Part shown: positions 9,437 through 20,145 of the stretch, piece after piece
Numbering within the stretch: the first letter of the stretch is position 1
Layout: each line of letters starts with the position of its first letter
NCBI GenBank assembly: GCA_002897115.2
Contig: BCIH01000002.1
Location: 1,827,097-1,877,797, forward strand
DNA length: 50,701 bases
Reading direction: 5' to 3'
Origin: Prototheca cutis
Lineage: Eukaryota > Chlorophyta > Trebouxiophyceae > Chlorellales > Chlorellaceae
The notes under the pieces: model-generated
What the model saw: the letters and a program-made list of their open reading frames with translations, nothing else
Database searches by the model: none
What the model was told of the DNA's origin: nothing
Program-made: the position numbers and the translations under genes

Positions 9437-11586
9437 TCACAGCAACGGGACCGGCCACCGCATCCTTTGCTGCCGTTGGACGTGGTGGCGCTGGCGCCGC
9501 GGCTCCCTTTGACCCTTGACCCCTTTCAGCGCCGCGGCCCATGCACGACCAACAACAGCGGCCATCAGCCAGCTGGCTGCGCGGCCCGCCGAGGCCCAGG
9601 CCTGGCGCAGGAGGGGCAGACTCACATCCATCGCCTCCAGCACCAGGCTGACCAGAAACCGAAGCCCAGTCAGGGCCTCCAACTCGTGAGACCGCCGCAG
9701 CGGCACCCGGCAGATCTGCAGTTGTTGTGATGATGCTGGTGGTGGTACTGAGCAGGTGAACTGTGAGGTATTGTGTGCATCATATGTGTGGGGGTGTGTG
9801 TGTTGGGGGGGTGGTGCTGGTCACATGTAAAGCTCCTTTCCACACGTCCCCTGCTCTTCCCCCCGTTGCTCCCAACGAACAGCTCCTACTTTGACTGCAC
9901 CGCCTCCGCCCAGGCAGTACAGACTCAGCCGGTCTTCCATCATGTCTTGCACGCTGTGGTACCGTCGACCGACCCAGCGTGCCAGCGCTGCCTGGTTCTG
10001 AAAGAGCTGCAAAGCGCGGGTTGTTCCCAGCGTACCACGCAGCAGCGTGGGCCACAGCGAAGCCTCCAAGAGCGACAGCCGAGGTGGGGATTGGCTGTCG
10101 AAGCGATTGTCTCCTTGAGGAAAGCCCTGCGCACAGGTTTCCCCGTGGGTCCAGGCCTCCAGCCCCTCCACTGTGTGGCGTAGTGCCGTGCACTCCATGG
10201 CAATGCATGCCAGCGCCAACTCCAAGGACCACCACCCCATTGGTATGAGGGAACAACTGTCCTGCCGTGGCAGAGCACGACCCATGGGTGGTAAAACGCC
10301 TGCGGGGGATGTGGCCACCCCAAGCAATGGTCGCGATCGTCGCACAACGGCAGCAGCAGATTCGTGCGCCACGCATACCGGCGCCGGCGGCCGGCCCGCC
10401 AGCACTTCTTCGATGTACGCGCCTGCCACCATCTCAGCCACCGTCACCGCGGTGTCCTGAAGCACCGTCGGCGCCAGTGCCAGCAGCACGCTGCCCTCAC
10501 CCCAGCCCTTCCTCTCTGCGCTCCAGCCCCTGGCGGTGGTGGGGGGGTTGTTTGGTCGACGTTTTGGGATGGCGTGTCGATGCTGGATGGTTCTGCACTG
10601 CAACGATCCAAGTCGCTGCAGTTCTCGTCCCCTGCAGCGCAGTGCATCCAGCGATGAAGCACCGGCAGTTGCACGAACACTACCATCCATCCAACCACCG
10701 AAACAAAAAATTGCACCCAACACAGACACACCTGAAGACGGGCGGCTCTGCAGGGTGCAGCTGGGACAGCGCATCCTGTCTTCGCTCCACTGGTTCCGTT
10801 GCTGTCGGCACAAGGGCACCCGCATTCACAACTGCACCAGCGGGACTCGCTGCACCGTCATCCTTCGACAGCCAAGGGTCGCCGCACATTATCAAACGCA
10901 GCACAGCAGAACAGAGCGACCCCGTCTCCTCCAGCCGCTGTTCCAGGAACAGCGGCGGCGGCGCTTGACGAGCCAGCGATGTGGGCAAGTACCCCAGCCA
11001 GGCCTTGGCCGCCTGGCGAGCGACGGCCAGCAAGATGCCCCGGCAAAGAGTTCTGCTATCGTTGTCGCCTTTCTCGGCCAGTAACGCGGTGTGCCAACGG
11101 CGGCGGGTCATCTGCCGCTCCAGCGCTGCCAGCGCAAGAGCCATCAGTCGCGCTTGCTCTTCAGGCTCGACGCCCTGGTTGACAACGGGTAGTTGGATGG
11201 GTTACCCATGGATAACAACATGGACGCAGTGATTGGCAGTGGATTGAAATGAAACGACATGATGGCATGTGATCAGAGCATGAGCAGGAGAATCAAGAGG
11301 GTTCCCAGCTGCAGCCAGCCCAGAGGCTCTACATCCCACTGCTCACCTCGAGCAGCAGCGCGCTGTGGGAGCCAGTGGGCTCCCTGGGGGCGCTCAAGGG
11401 CGCCCAGGCACGCGCCCATATGTCCGACCGACTCTGACAAGGCTTGATAGCGGGTCTGGCTGGCGGCGGGTTCGGAGCCTGGGCTGGCTCAGAGTTTGAG
11501 TAACCCCTGCCAGGCCAGTGCCACCAGACGCCCAGCAAGGCCGAGGTAGCCACAGCCGCTCCAGCCAGAGCAGCCCAATCGTCCAT
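9437..11586 (-). CDS. Unidentified protein with N-terminal membrane segment
   Basis: Four exons chain cleanly in phase: 11586-11347, 11174-10732, 10529-9890 and 9715-9437, 533 aa (587 if the in-frame start at 11748 is used, which would add an Arg-rich leader). Donors and acceptors are GT-AG, the first a consensus GAG|GTGAGC. The protein begins with a hydrophobic segment (WAALAGAAVATSALLGVWW), then a Pro-rich linker. The rest is helical in look: EEQARLMALALAALERQMTR, LAVARQAAKAWLGYLP, LELALACIAMECTALRHTV, and a final LRFLVSLVLEAMDVSLPLLR. I do not recognise the family. One N-terminal anchor followed by a helical domain would fit an organelle-membrane protein, but that is only inference. Confidence 0.5.
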
Positions 11587-12376
11587 CTGCAGTACACTCC
11601 GAGATGCTATGAGTCGTCGTCGCCGCCGAGGCGGGGGGCCGGCGCCCGCCGAAAACGCCCGGTGGGAGGGGCGGGCCAGGGGGCATGGTCGACATAACGA
11701 CCGAGCAGCGCCCTCCAGCCCCGGGGCCACCCCGGACGCCGAATGCATGGTCCCGCTGGTCAGTGGTGTTGAATCTAATATTAACTTAAAGCATGCTTGC
11801 GTACGTGTTGCTGTATGCGCTTTTGATCGCGGATCACTGGTGGTTGCCTGTCACGACATGCACAATCGCTCCACGTACCCGGAAGTTCCTTGTTTAGGTG
11901 GGCCCCCCCCCCCGGGAGAGACTGAGAATGATCACGGGTTTGGCCCCTCACAGTTGATACCACACTATTTTTGGGCCATGTAGTTATTTTCCAGATCAGC
12001 GTTCGCCATTCTCTCAAAGTTCTTCCAAGAATACAACCCCAGGTGTGTCACCGACTTGCAATACCCCACGGCGCCCAATCAAAGGGCCTGCACAAATCAG
12101 GGGGCTGGTTCTCAGGCCGCCGTTTCTTGCGCTTCCTCTTCCTGCTCCGCAAACAGCGCCTTAAGCCCTGGCACGAGCGCCGGCAGCCGCGGCAGGTCTG
12201 CAAGGTTGACCCTCATCAGATCAAAGGCAATCGCCACAGACCCCTGTCACAGGAAGCGAGACTTTGTTTTGTCTTGTCGAGTCAGTGTAAGGTGTCCCAG
12301 GGTTGAGCACTTGCGCCTTCATCCTGCCAAGACAGTGTGGACCGGGGCTTCCCAGCCCAACCGATGACCCAACCGC
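11587..12376. other. Intergenic region upstream of the unidentified gene and downstream of tRNase Z
   Basis: Both flanking genes are on the minus strand, so this holds the promoter of the four-exon gene and the 3' UTR of tRNase Z. An AT-richer patch with attaacttaaagcatgc lies near 11779-11795. No gene is supported. Confidence 0.4.
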
Positions 12377-15300
12377 TCAAGCAGACACGCGGACCTGGAA
12401 ATTCTCGTCGATGACGGGGATCTTGGGGTACCGCTGCGAAAAGTGGGTGAGAATGGTACGGTACGCTCCCGCACGCACGGCAGTGTCGACAGCTTCGCTG
12501 GTGGTGCAGTGGTTCTTTGCTTGGGCTTCCTCCAGCAGCTCGTCTTCAAACGTGGCCTCGTGGACCAGGAGCGTTGCACCAGCAGCGGCAGTCCGCACGG
12601 CCTCGCAGGGCCGCGTGTCCCCCGAGAACACCACCTTCCACCCAGCTTCCGCGCTTTCCAAGGCCAGACCATATGCGTGCGCGCAGTGGTCCACCCGGAA
12701 GCTCTCCAGCCGCGACAGGCCCATTGTCGTTCGCAGGGCGGAGAGCGTCTCTACTGCCGCCGGATCGGCCTCTTTTGCGGACGACGACCCGGGGTCGCTG
12801 TGCACGGCGTCAACCCAGGTTACCGGGGCGCCTTCGACGAGCGAGTACGTCTGGACCACACGGCGCAACGGCCGTGGACCCAGGACTACGAGGGGCGGAG
12901 CGGAGGGCGCTACACGGCGCCGAGCAGCCAAAACCGAAGCCAACCCCACGTGGTGATCGGCGTGAATATGGGACACCCAGACCAGACGCAGCCGGGCGAG
13001 CAGTTCCGCAACCGCCGCCGACCCGAGGCTGCGCTCCAGCTGACCCAGGGAACCCTCGCCGCAGTCCACCAGCAGCGCGCCGTGGTCAAACAGGTCCACC
13101 AGCGACCCCGTCACGTTGCGGTACTTGCTGGGAATGGCTGCGCCTGTGCCCAAGAAAGTGAGCTCAAAGCTCCGCCGGCCGGCAGTCGCGATGCATGCCG
13201 GTGGGTGAGCAGGTGCTGCACTGCCATTTGAACCAGGAGCGGCCTTGGCTAGCTCTGCCAGCGCCGCTCCGGCGGGTGACAGTGCCAGCTCCTCACGCAC
13301 AGTCGCCGCGCTCAGCGCCTCAGGAACCTCGGCTGCACATTAGGTAATGTCGTTCGGTAAACGCGCATTGTCTTGAAGTGGCTACGCACGCAGCATTGGG
13401 TTTGTATGCACACGCGTACAGGTGCGTCATTATAGTCCAGGAACAAACAACAAAACAAGGCCCCCCTCTCGTCCAGCCAAAAATCAACAAACGCTTACAG
13501 CTGTCGAGGCCGCGCCTGGCCACGGGCCGGAGGTGGTACTTGAGAAGGTTCTGGCCACGGACGGCACCTGCAACGATGATACATGCATGCACGCGGAGTG
13601 AGTTTGCGCTGCGCCCCATCAATGCATGTGCCAGCATGCATTTCCATGGCCCTGCCTGAAAAACAGAAAATGCATGCGGCAGCATGGCACCAAGTGACCC
13701 AACGCCAAGCACACCATCGAGCAAGGAGCTACTATCGCCGGCAGCAGCAGCAGCCTTGCCATCGCCACCAGCCCCACCAGCCAGGGACTGTTGCAGTGGG
13801 AAGAGCGAGGCGTCCAACGTGCTGAGCCGGGCCTGGACCACGGCAGAGCAGCGCATCACGGGTTCGCCCCGCTCGCCGGGCAGACCGGCCAAGATGTGGT
13901 TGGTGCCGGGGTCAAACCGCGTGGCCCAGGCCTTGTAGACTGGGGTTTCCAGCACCGCTGGGGGCGCCAGGTGCACCACACAGGCCACTGTTGGTTGTTA
14001 GGGTGTGCGTGTGTGGAATCATCATGCATTGTCGATTGGTTGATCCCTGGACGCACAGCTGGGTGTTGGGACGAGCACTGCAACACGCAATCGTCATCAT
14101 CCCCTGTACCTCGGCCGGCGCGGTCGCTGCCGTCCATCCAGGCGGCCAGCTCCTGAGAGGCTTGCAGCGCCGGCAGGTAGTCGGCAGAGGGGCAGTCCAC
14201 AACCAGTACCGCCGGCCCTGGTGTCCCGGGCTCCATCACGTCTGCCGGCGTGATCGTCGCCCCGCTCGTCGACGTCACGCTCTCCCCACGGACCAGCCGT
14301 CCATAAGACGGACCCCTCGGCACGCCCAGTGCCGCAGCCTGGGATGCATTATGATGGATGTGTGAGGACAAGTTGTATAACGGTCGGCGTTCGCATTCCT
14401 AAATGACCGTGGTCGTCATGGACTGAGGCATTAGAGCAAAGCCATTTTGCAAACAAACAAAAAGGCACACCTTTTGGGGGAGGAACTTGCCCGGGATGTC
14501 AGGGAGCTGGGCGGTGTAGCAGGCCACGATGCCCGCGGTGCCATTGACCGCCGGTGCGGGAGTGGCAGACCCAGCGGTCGTGCGTGCACGCTTGGCACTG
14601 GGAGAGCCGCTGCCACCAGTAACAGAGTCATCCGCAGTGCCGTTCTGGAATTCAGACTCAGTGCCCTTCCCGTCCGCAGTACCAGCTGCAGGCGGGTTCA
14701 GCAGGATGGGCGTGATGGTCACGAGCTCGTTGTCGATGGCCGGCGTTGCCGGCTTGGCTTCGGTGACCGCCAGCCCAATGTCCTTGACGTTGACAAAGGT
14801 TCTGTAGGCGTTGACCAGCGTTGCCAGGCCGGGGGGGCCGTGGACTCCGAGCGCGGCCTGCCCAGCCAGCAGGCCACCGGCGCTGGTGTCGGCCATGGTC
14901 AGCAGGGCCCCCGGCAGACCGCCCGCGGTGGCAGCGCCCACGCGTGTCAGCAGCAGCGCGCTCATGCGGCTGAGCTTGATGCGGTGCTCTACGCAGTAGC
15001 GCTGGAAACCCTCCCCCATGTTGAACAGGTACCGCTGCCGGTCAAAGAACAGCAGCACCGACGACGAAGACGACGGCGCGTCTGCACCAACACCCAGCAC
15101 CTGTGGCGGTGGTGTACAATGGGGGAGATATTTCTTTCTTTAGCGGTGCATGGGTTTGAAAAACATGGCCAGCCAGCCGCTCGGTCCAGTGCGCGTCCCA
15201 CGACACTTTGCTGCGTAAAAAGCCCCCGGATACCCATTCCAAACAAATGGCGCCAAGCAGTGTTCGTGAACAAAGGAGTTCAATCCCAGAGAAAAGACCA

Positions 15301-15592
15301 TGTATCCAGAAAAACCACCTCATTCACGATCCCCTCCCTCCCCCACCACCTGCAACCGTACCTGGACGTAGGCCGAGGTGTTGGCGGCGTTCAGCTCGAT
15401 CTCCTTGCCCATCTTGCGGCCGTAGCGCAGCGGCAGCTGGGAACCGGTGTCCGAGGAATGCCGCCTAAACAGCCTCGGCAGGGCCTGCGCTGCCGTGCAC
15501 TTGAGACTGGCGCCCTGCCTCAGGAACGGCAGCCGTGGCGACACCTTCAGCAGACGGACAGGGTTCCCGGGCAGGAGCAGCCTCCCTTGCAT
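12377..15592 (-). CDS. ELAC2: tRNase Z, long form (tRNA 3' endonuclease, ELAC2 type)
   Basis: Six exons: 15592-15362, 15100-14471, 14338-14110, 13987-13715, 13567-13499 and 13332-12377, 795 aa. Every junction is GT-AG and in phase. A TGA codon lies two codons before the ATG, fixing the start. The N-terminal half carries the degenerate metallo-beta-lactamase lobe (LLFFDRQRYLFNMGEGFQRY, LGVPRGPSYGRLVRGE, then NLLKYHLRP). The C-terminal half is catalytic: FLGTGAAIPSKYRN, the zinc motif SHIHADHHVG (HxHxDH), VFSGDTRPCE, VHEATFEDELLEEAQAKNH and the final ILTHFSQRYPKIP. It removes 3' trailers from pre-tRNAs so CCA can be added. Length fits the long form (about 800-930 aa). Location (nucleus, mitochondrion or plastid) cannot be read from this N-terminus. 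Intron 1 has strikingly complementary ends. Confidence 0.96.
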
Positions 15593-16751
15593 GCAATGTC
15601 AAACTCGTAACACTTGGAAAACGGTCATTATGCAAGGCGAGGATTGTACACTCTGCATGGATAGGCACGACGTTCATGGACCGTGAAGAGCTCTTCCTCT
15701 TCGCCCCTTTTCGCTCGGCCAGACAATCCAGTAGGGGCGGGGAACCTCCTGTGCGCAACCACCAAACTGGCACAGGTGACCAGGACACAGTTCACCCATC
15801 TATCAAGGGCGAACAGGAATATACAGGACGGGCCAAGACCTTTCCACCACCCAATGATCTTAACTCAAGAAGACCACCCACAAAGGACGTGCACGGTCTG
15901 TGGGGTTGGACGGTCACTGTGGACAAATGGGACTGGTGCTCCTTCAGAATGGGATGCACGGCCACATGTTGCTCATGCAAAGAGTGTCCTCACATGGCAC
16001 TGGAAGCTCGGCAACGCAGTATGCCCGTGAGGAATCCACTGATCTGTGTGCACGTGGTCTGGCAGTCCTGTGAAGAACGTTTGCGGAGCACGCCCCACCA
16101 TGGGAAGCCAATGAACCATTTACACCTTCATCAAAGAGTGTTGATGTCCAATATCATGCACAACGAGTCCAGCCGCGCGCGTTGTTGTTTCACCTTGCGT
16201 AACAGTGAACGAGTGTTCCTCTGGGGTGCCACGCACCCAGGCAGAAAGCAATACTGCAGAGACGCTGAGCTGCTATTTCAATCATTTAGTCACACAACTG
16301 CGGCATAAAAATTGTCCATTATGGGATTAAACTCCGTTTGACATGACTATGGTTTTTTTTGAACGTAGAGAAGCGCCTCTTGTTGTCGAGTTGCTTGCAT
16401 GGAGCTAGCTCAGACAACTGGGTGCCGCCACGCCTCCGTCATTTTCCGGATCAGATTCCACGTCCCCGGGCCGCGGTGGCACACGGAAGTAGTTCCTTGA
16501 GGACATTGGTGACCAAATCCACACTGTCAATAACAGCGGAACCACGATTCATCGCATGCTGGTATTTACAGGACTGACCTCGAGGGTCGCCAGCGTGCAC
16601 ACGCTCATCCGGACCTCGCCGTTCGCAAGGCAGTGGGTTTCGCCCCGGTCGCGCTCCAGCTCTGCTACCTGCCATCACCTGCTACAGGTGCATCGAATTG
16701 CATCATCTGGTTTCGTGCAACAGGAATCGCCGCGATGACTGGGATTGACGG
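15593..16751. promoter_or_regulatory. Divergent intergenic region, tRNase Z / aminopeptidase P
   Basis: About 1.16 kb lie between two ATGs on opposite strands and must contain both promoters. A patch at about 16290-16370 is relatively AT-rich (cataaaaattgtcc, ggttttttttgaacg). Open frames through the block have no recognisable similarity. Confidence 0.4.
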
Positions 16752-19478
16752 ATGGGTAGACGCACTGCGGTGGGTTTCCTCTCGTGCCGACCAACGCCTA
16801 CCACGCCCACCTTCCAGTCCGCCCCGCGTCTTTCCGCGATCTTTTGCTGCCGAGCCGAGACCACCCTCCGACGCACCATGGCGTCCTCAGCCTCAGCCGA
16901 CGCTGTCAACCCAAAACTGACAGTGCTGAGGGAGCAGCTGGCAAAGGCAGATGGCGGCGCGGGCGTCGCCGCCTTTATCATCCCCACCGAAGACCCCCAC
17001 ATGGTGTGGTGGGTATTGAGGGGGGTTGGGGGAGCTTTTTTATTTGAGTACGTGTGATGCATGCAAGTGGTGTTATATGCCTTGACAGATGCTATGTGCG
17101 TCTCTAGGGGCCCCCCCCCCCAACACACACACACCACACAAACAAAACACCCATTCTCCCCCAAATAGGGTGAGTACCCTCCGGCTTGCGACGAGCGGCG
17201 GGTTTTCATCACTGGCTTCACTGGATCTGCTGGTACGGCAGTGGTGACAGCGGACCAGGCACTGCTCTGGACCGATGGCCGCTACTTTCTCCAGGCCGAA
17301 GCGCAGCTGGAAGCCGGCTGGAAGCTGATGAAGCAGGGCACCGCTGGCTGCCCCGAGGTAACACCTGGCAGTGATTTTTGGGGGGGGGGAGGGTGTGCGT
17401 GTGTGTGTGTATGTGTGTGTGTGTGTGGGGGGTAATACTGGTGTAGAATACGTATTTAGATCTCAACACCGTACAATCTATACCAATGAAAACCACCCCG
17501 AAAAAAATAAACAAATGAAACAGATCGAGGATTGGCTGACGGAGAATCTGCCCGAGGGTGCGGCGGTGGGGTACGACCCTTGGCTGCACACCGTGTCCTC
17601 CGTGCAGCGCCTGGAGTCGGCGCTGGCGAGCGGCGGGCAGCGCGCGGTGCCGCTGCCATCCAACCCCGTGGACGCAGTGTGGGGCGAGGCGCGCCCTGCG
17701 CCACCCCAGGGCAAGCTGCGCGTGCACGATGCGCGCTGGGCGGGGCGGGAAGCTGCCCTGAAGTTGGCCGACCTGCGTCGCGCGATGGCTGACGCCCGCG
17801 CAACGGCGGTGCTGATTGCCGCCACGGACGAGGTGGCCTGGCTGCTGAATGTCCGCGGCGCTGATGTGGCGCACAACCCCGTGTGTGTCGCGTACACACT
17901 TGTGACCCCGGGAGATGCAGTGCTGTTTGTGGATGAGAGCAAGGTCACCGCCGATGTGGCGGAACACCTGTCCCAGGCTGGCGTGAGCGTCAAGCCTTAC
18001 GACACCGTCGGCGATGCCCTGGCCGCCGCCGCTGCCGCGGCCGCCGCCGATAGGCACCGCGTATGGATCGACCCTGCAAAGGTCAATGCGGCCCTCAAGC
18101 AACGGGCCGTCGACGCCCTGGCAGGCATCGGTTCTCCTGCTCCAGAGGCAGATGGCCGCGGTTCGGCCCGCAAGCGCCGCGCCGGCGCCGCCGAAACGAT
18201 TCAACTCCCCGCGGACCCTGCAGTCGTGCGGCGGACATTCCTGGAGAAGGCAACGCCCGTCACCGAAGCCAAGGCCATCAAGAACGAGGCGGAACTGGAG
18301 GGCATGCGCGAGGCGCACATGCGGGATGCAGTGGCCCTGATCGGATTCTTGTGTTGGCTGGAGCAGCAGCTTGCCGAGGGCAAGACCTTTACAGAGGTGG
18401 AAATCGACAAGCACCTCACCGCCCGCCGCGCTGCCCAGCCGGGGTACATCGACACAAGCTTTGACACCATCGCCGGTGAGTGGGTTTTTGTTTTTGGGTG
18501 GGGAATTTCTTTGGTGAATTTCCGCCTGGTGGATTTTCCTTGGGGCTCGGCAGCCAGGTCCCAGGGAAACTTCGATGCCAAGCGCAAACCCTGCAACACC
18601 TTCACACCTACACAACCAAACTCAGAAGCCCCAATGTTACACCTTCACAATAGGTGCGGGCCCGAACGGTGCGATTATTCATTATCGTGCGGAGCCTGCG
18701 ACGGCTCGGACGGTTGACGCGGCGACGCACCTGTTGCTGGATTCCGGCGGCCAGTACGACTGCGGGACGACAGACATCACACGAACGATGCACTTTGGTG
18801 AGCCGTCAGAGCATGTCCGCCGCTGCTTCACCGCGGTTCTCAAGGGGCACATTGCTCTGGACACGGTCATTGTCCCCGAGGGCACGCCGGGCTGCGCGGT
18901 GGATGGCATGGCCCGGGCTGCGCTGTGGCGCATGGGCCTGAATTACCGCCACGGCACGGGGCACGGTGTGGGCGCGGCCCTCAACGTCCATGAGGGCCCG
19001 CAGAGCATCTCTGCCCGCTACTACATCACCGCGGGGCTCCGGCAGGGCATGGTCTGCTCCAACGAGCCAGGGTACTATGAGGACGGTGCATTCGGCATCC
19101 GCATCGAAAACCTCTTCTACTTTGAAAAGGCGCCCACGCCATTCAACTTTGGAGGCGATGCCTACCTCAGGCCCAAGGCCATCACCCTCGTGCCCTTCCA
19201 GCACAAGATGATCATGGTCGAGGTGAGTCGCAGCTGGGGGGGGACTGTTGTTTATTATTTCTGTGTCGCATGCTCGGATAACTCCGCCCACCGCCGAGAC
19301 AGAAAGGCCCAACAAGAAGTGCCCCTACTCCTCGCAGGATTTGACCCAGGAGGAGGTGCAATGGGTGGACGACTACCATAAGCGTGTGCTCGCCGAGGTT
19401 GGGCCGCGGCTGGAAGGCAAGGAACTGGACTGGCTCAAGCGCGCCACTGAACCCATCAACACTGCCGCGCTGGCGTGA
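16752..19478 (+). CDS. Xaa-Pro aminopeptidase (aminopeptidase P), possibly dual-targeted
   Basis: Five exons: 16752-17003, 17169-17357, 17524-18475, 18654-19222 and 19338-19478; 700 aa from ATG 16752 or 658 aa from ATG 16878. It is an M24 metallopeptidase that removes an N-terminal residue preceding proline. The N-terminal part has CDERRVFITGFTGSAGTA and LLWTDGRYFLQAEAQLE; the middle has VLIAATDEVAWLLNVRGADV. The pita-bread metal ligands are two Asp in LDSGGQYDCGTTDITRT, His in HGTGHGVGAALNVHEG and Glu in NEPGYYEDGAFGIRIEN. The C-terminus (VDDYHKRV, LKRATEPI) matches eukaryotic APP1. The 42 residues ahead of ATG 16878 are Arg/Ser/Thr-rich with almost no acids, like a transit peptide, so two start codons could give organellar and cytosolic forms, as known for plant APP isoforms from separate genes. 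Intron ends are G/GT-rich and C/CA-rich. Confidence 0.95.
17390..17430 (+). repeat. G run plus GT microsatellite in aminopeptidase intron 2
   Basis: Just after the donor of intron 2 the sense strand reads a nine-G run followed by a long GT/AT-GT microsatellite and another G run. It lies wholly inside the intron 17358-17523. Confidence 0.8.
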
Positions 19479-20145
19479 TCTCTCTTTCGTGGTGGTGGCG
19501 ATGGAAGCGCGGCGTTTGTGACCCCCGGTGGAGCCTGGGAAAAAGGGTTTTGGACATTGTTTGCATACCCAATTGCGATCACCGCATTTGCACCAGATTG
19601 CGGGTGTGCAATGCGCATTCAATGCTGGTATAATGGCATCACACGTGTCTGTGCATGCGCGCCCCACTCTGCCCGTTCCAGGAGGGCGTGTGTCCGAGCG
19701 TACATTACACGGAAGGCACAGACATGCTCACGGCTATGGTGGCGTTTATGAAATAGGAAGCAACGGGTCAGCACACGGGCACAGGGGCTTGTCTTGGGGC
19801 TCATCAGCACCTTGCCATGCGCAAGCAAGCAAGCAAGCAAACGGGCGATTTTGTTTCGTTCTCTCTTCGCTCTAGCGCATGCAAGCTGCGCGAATCCTCT
19901 CGCCTCGTGGCAGAGGAGTGCGTGAGTTTTGGCCAGGACCCCTCGGCTGCTGCCAGGGGTGTGTCCCTGACCATGGTACTAGGGTGACGTGTCTGTCGAT
20001 GCACGGAGAGTTATGCGTGCACGTATGCGTGGGGAGGGGCTGCTTCATGGCTGTCCCTCACGCCCATGCGCAGCGGCATCAAGGGGATCCAGCATGGTGG
20101 TTGCCGGCGGCAGCTGGCGCCCGGGGACAAGGAAGGTTATCCTGC
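19479..20145. other. Convergent intergenic region, aminopeptidase / NRAMP
   Basis: This holds the two 3' UTRs. It contains an AAGC tetranucleotide repeat (gcaagcaagcaagcaag, about 19820-19838). On the minus strand a TGTAA, the usual green-algal polyadenylation signal, lies at 19706-19710, about 440 bp after the NRAMP stop. No gene is supported. Confidence 0.4.
19706..19710 (-). terminator. Candidate TGTAA polyadenylation signal for NRAMP gene
   Basis: TGTAA on the minus strand, 436 bp past the NRAMP stop codon. UGUAA is the established near-upstream polyadenylation element of chlorophyte algae, whose 3' UTRs are often several hundred bases. A five-base match could be chance. Confidence 0.25.

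Noticed and set aside
13320..13988. Single 222-codon frame taken as an independent minus-strand gene
   Set aside because: It is two tRNase Z exons read through their introns; family motifs and phases require splicing.
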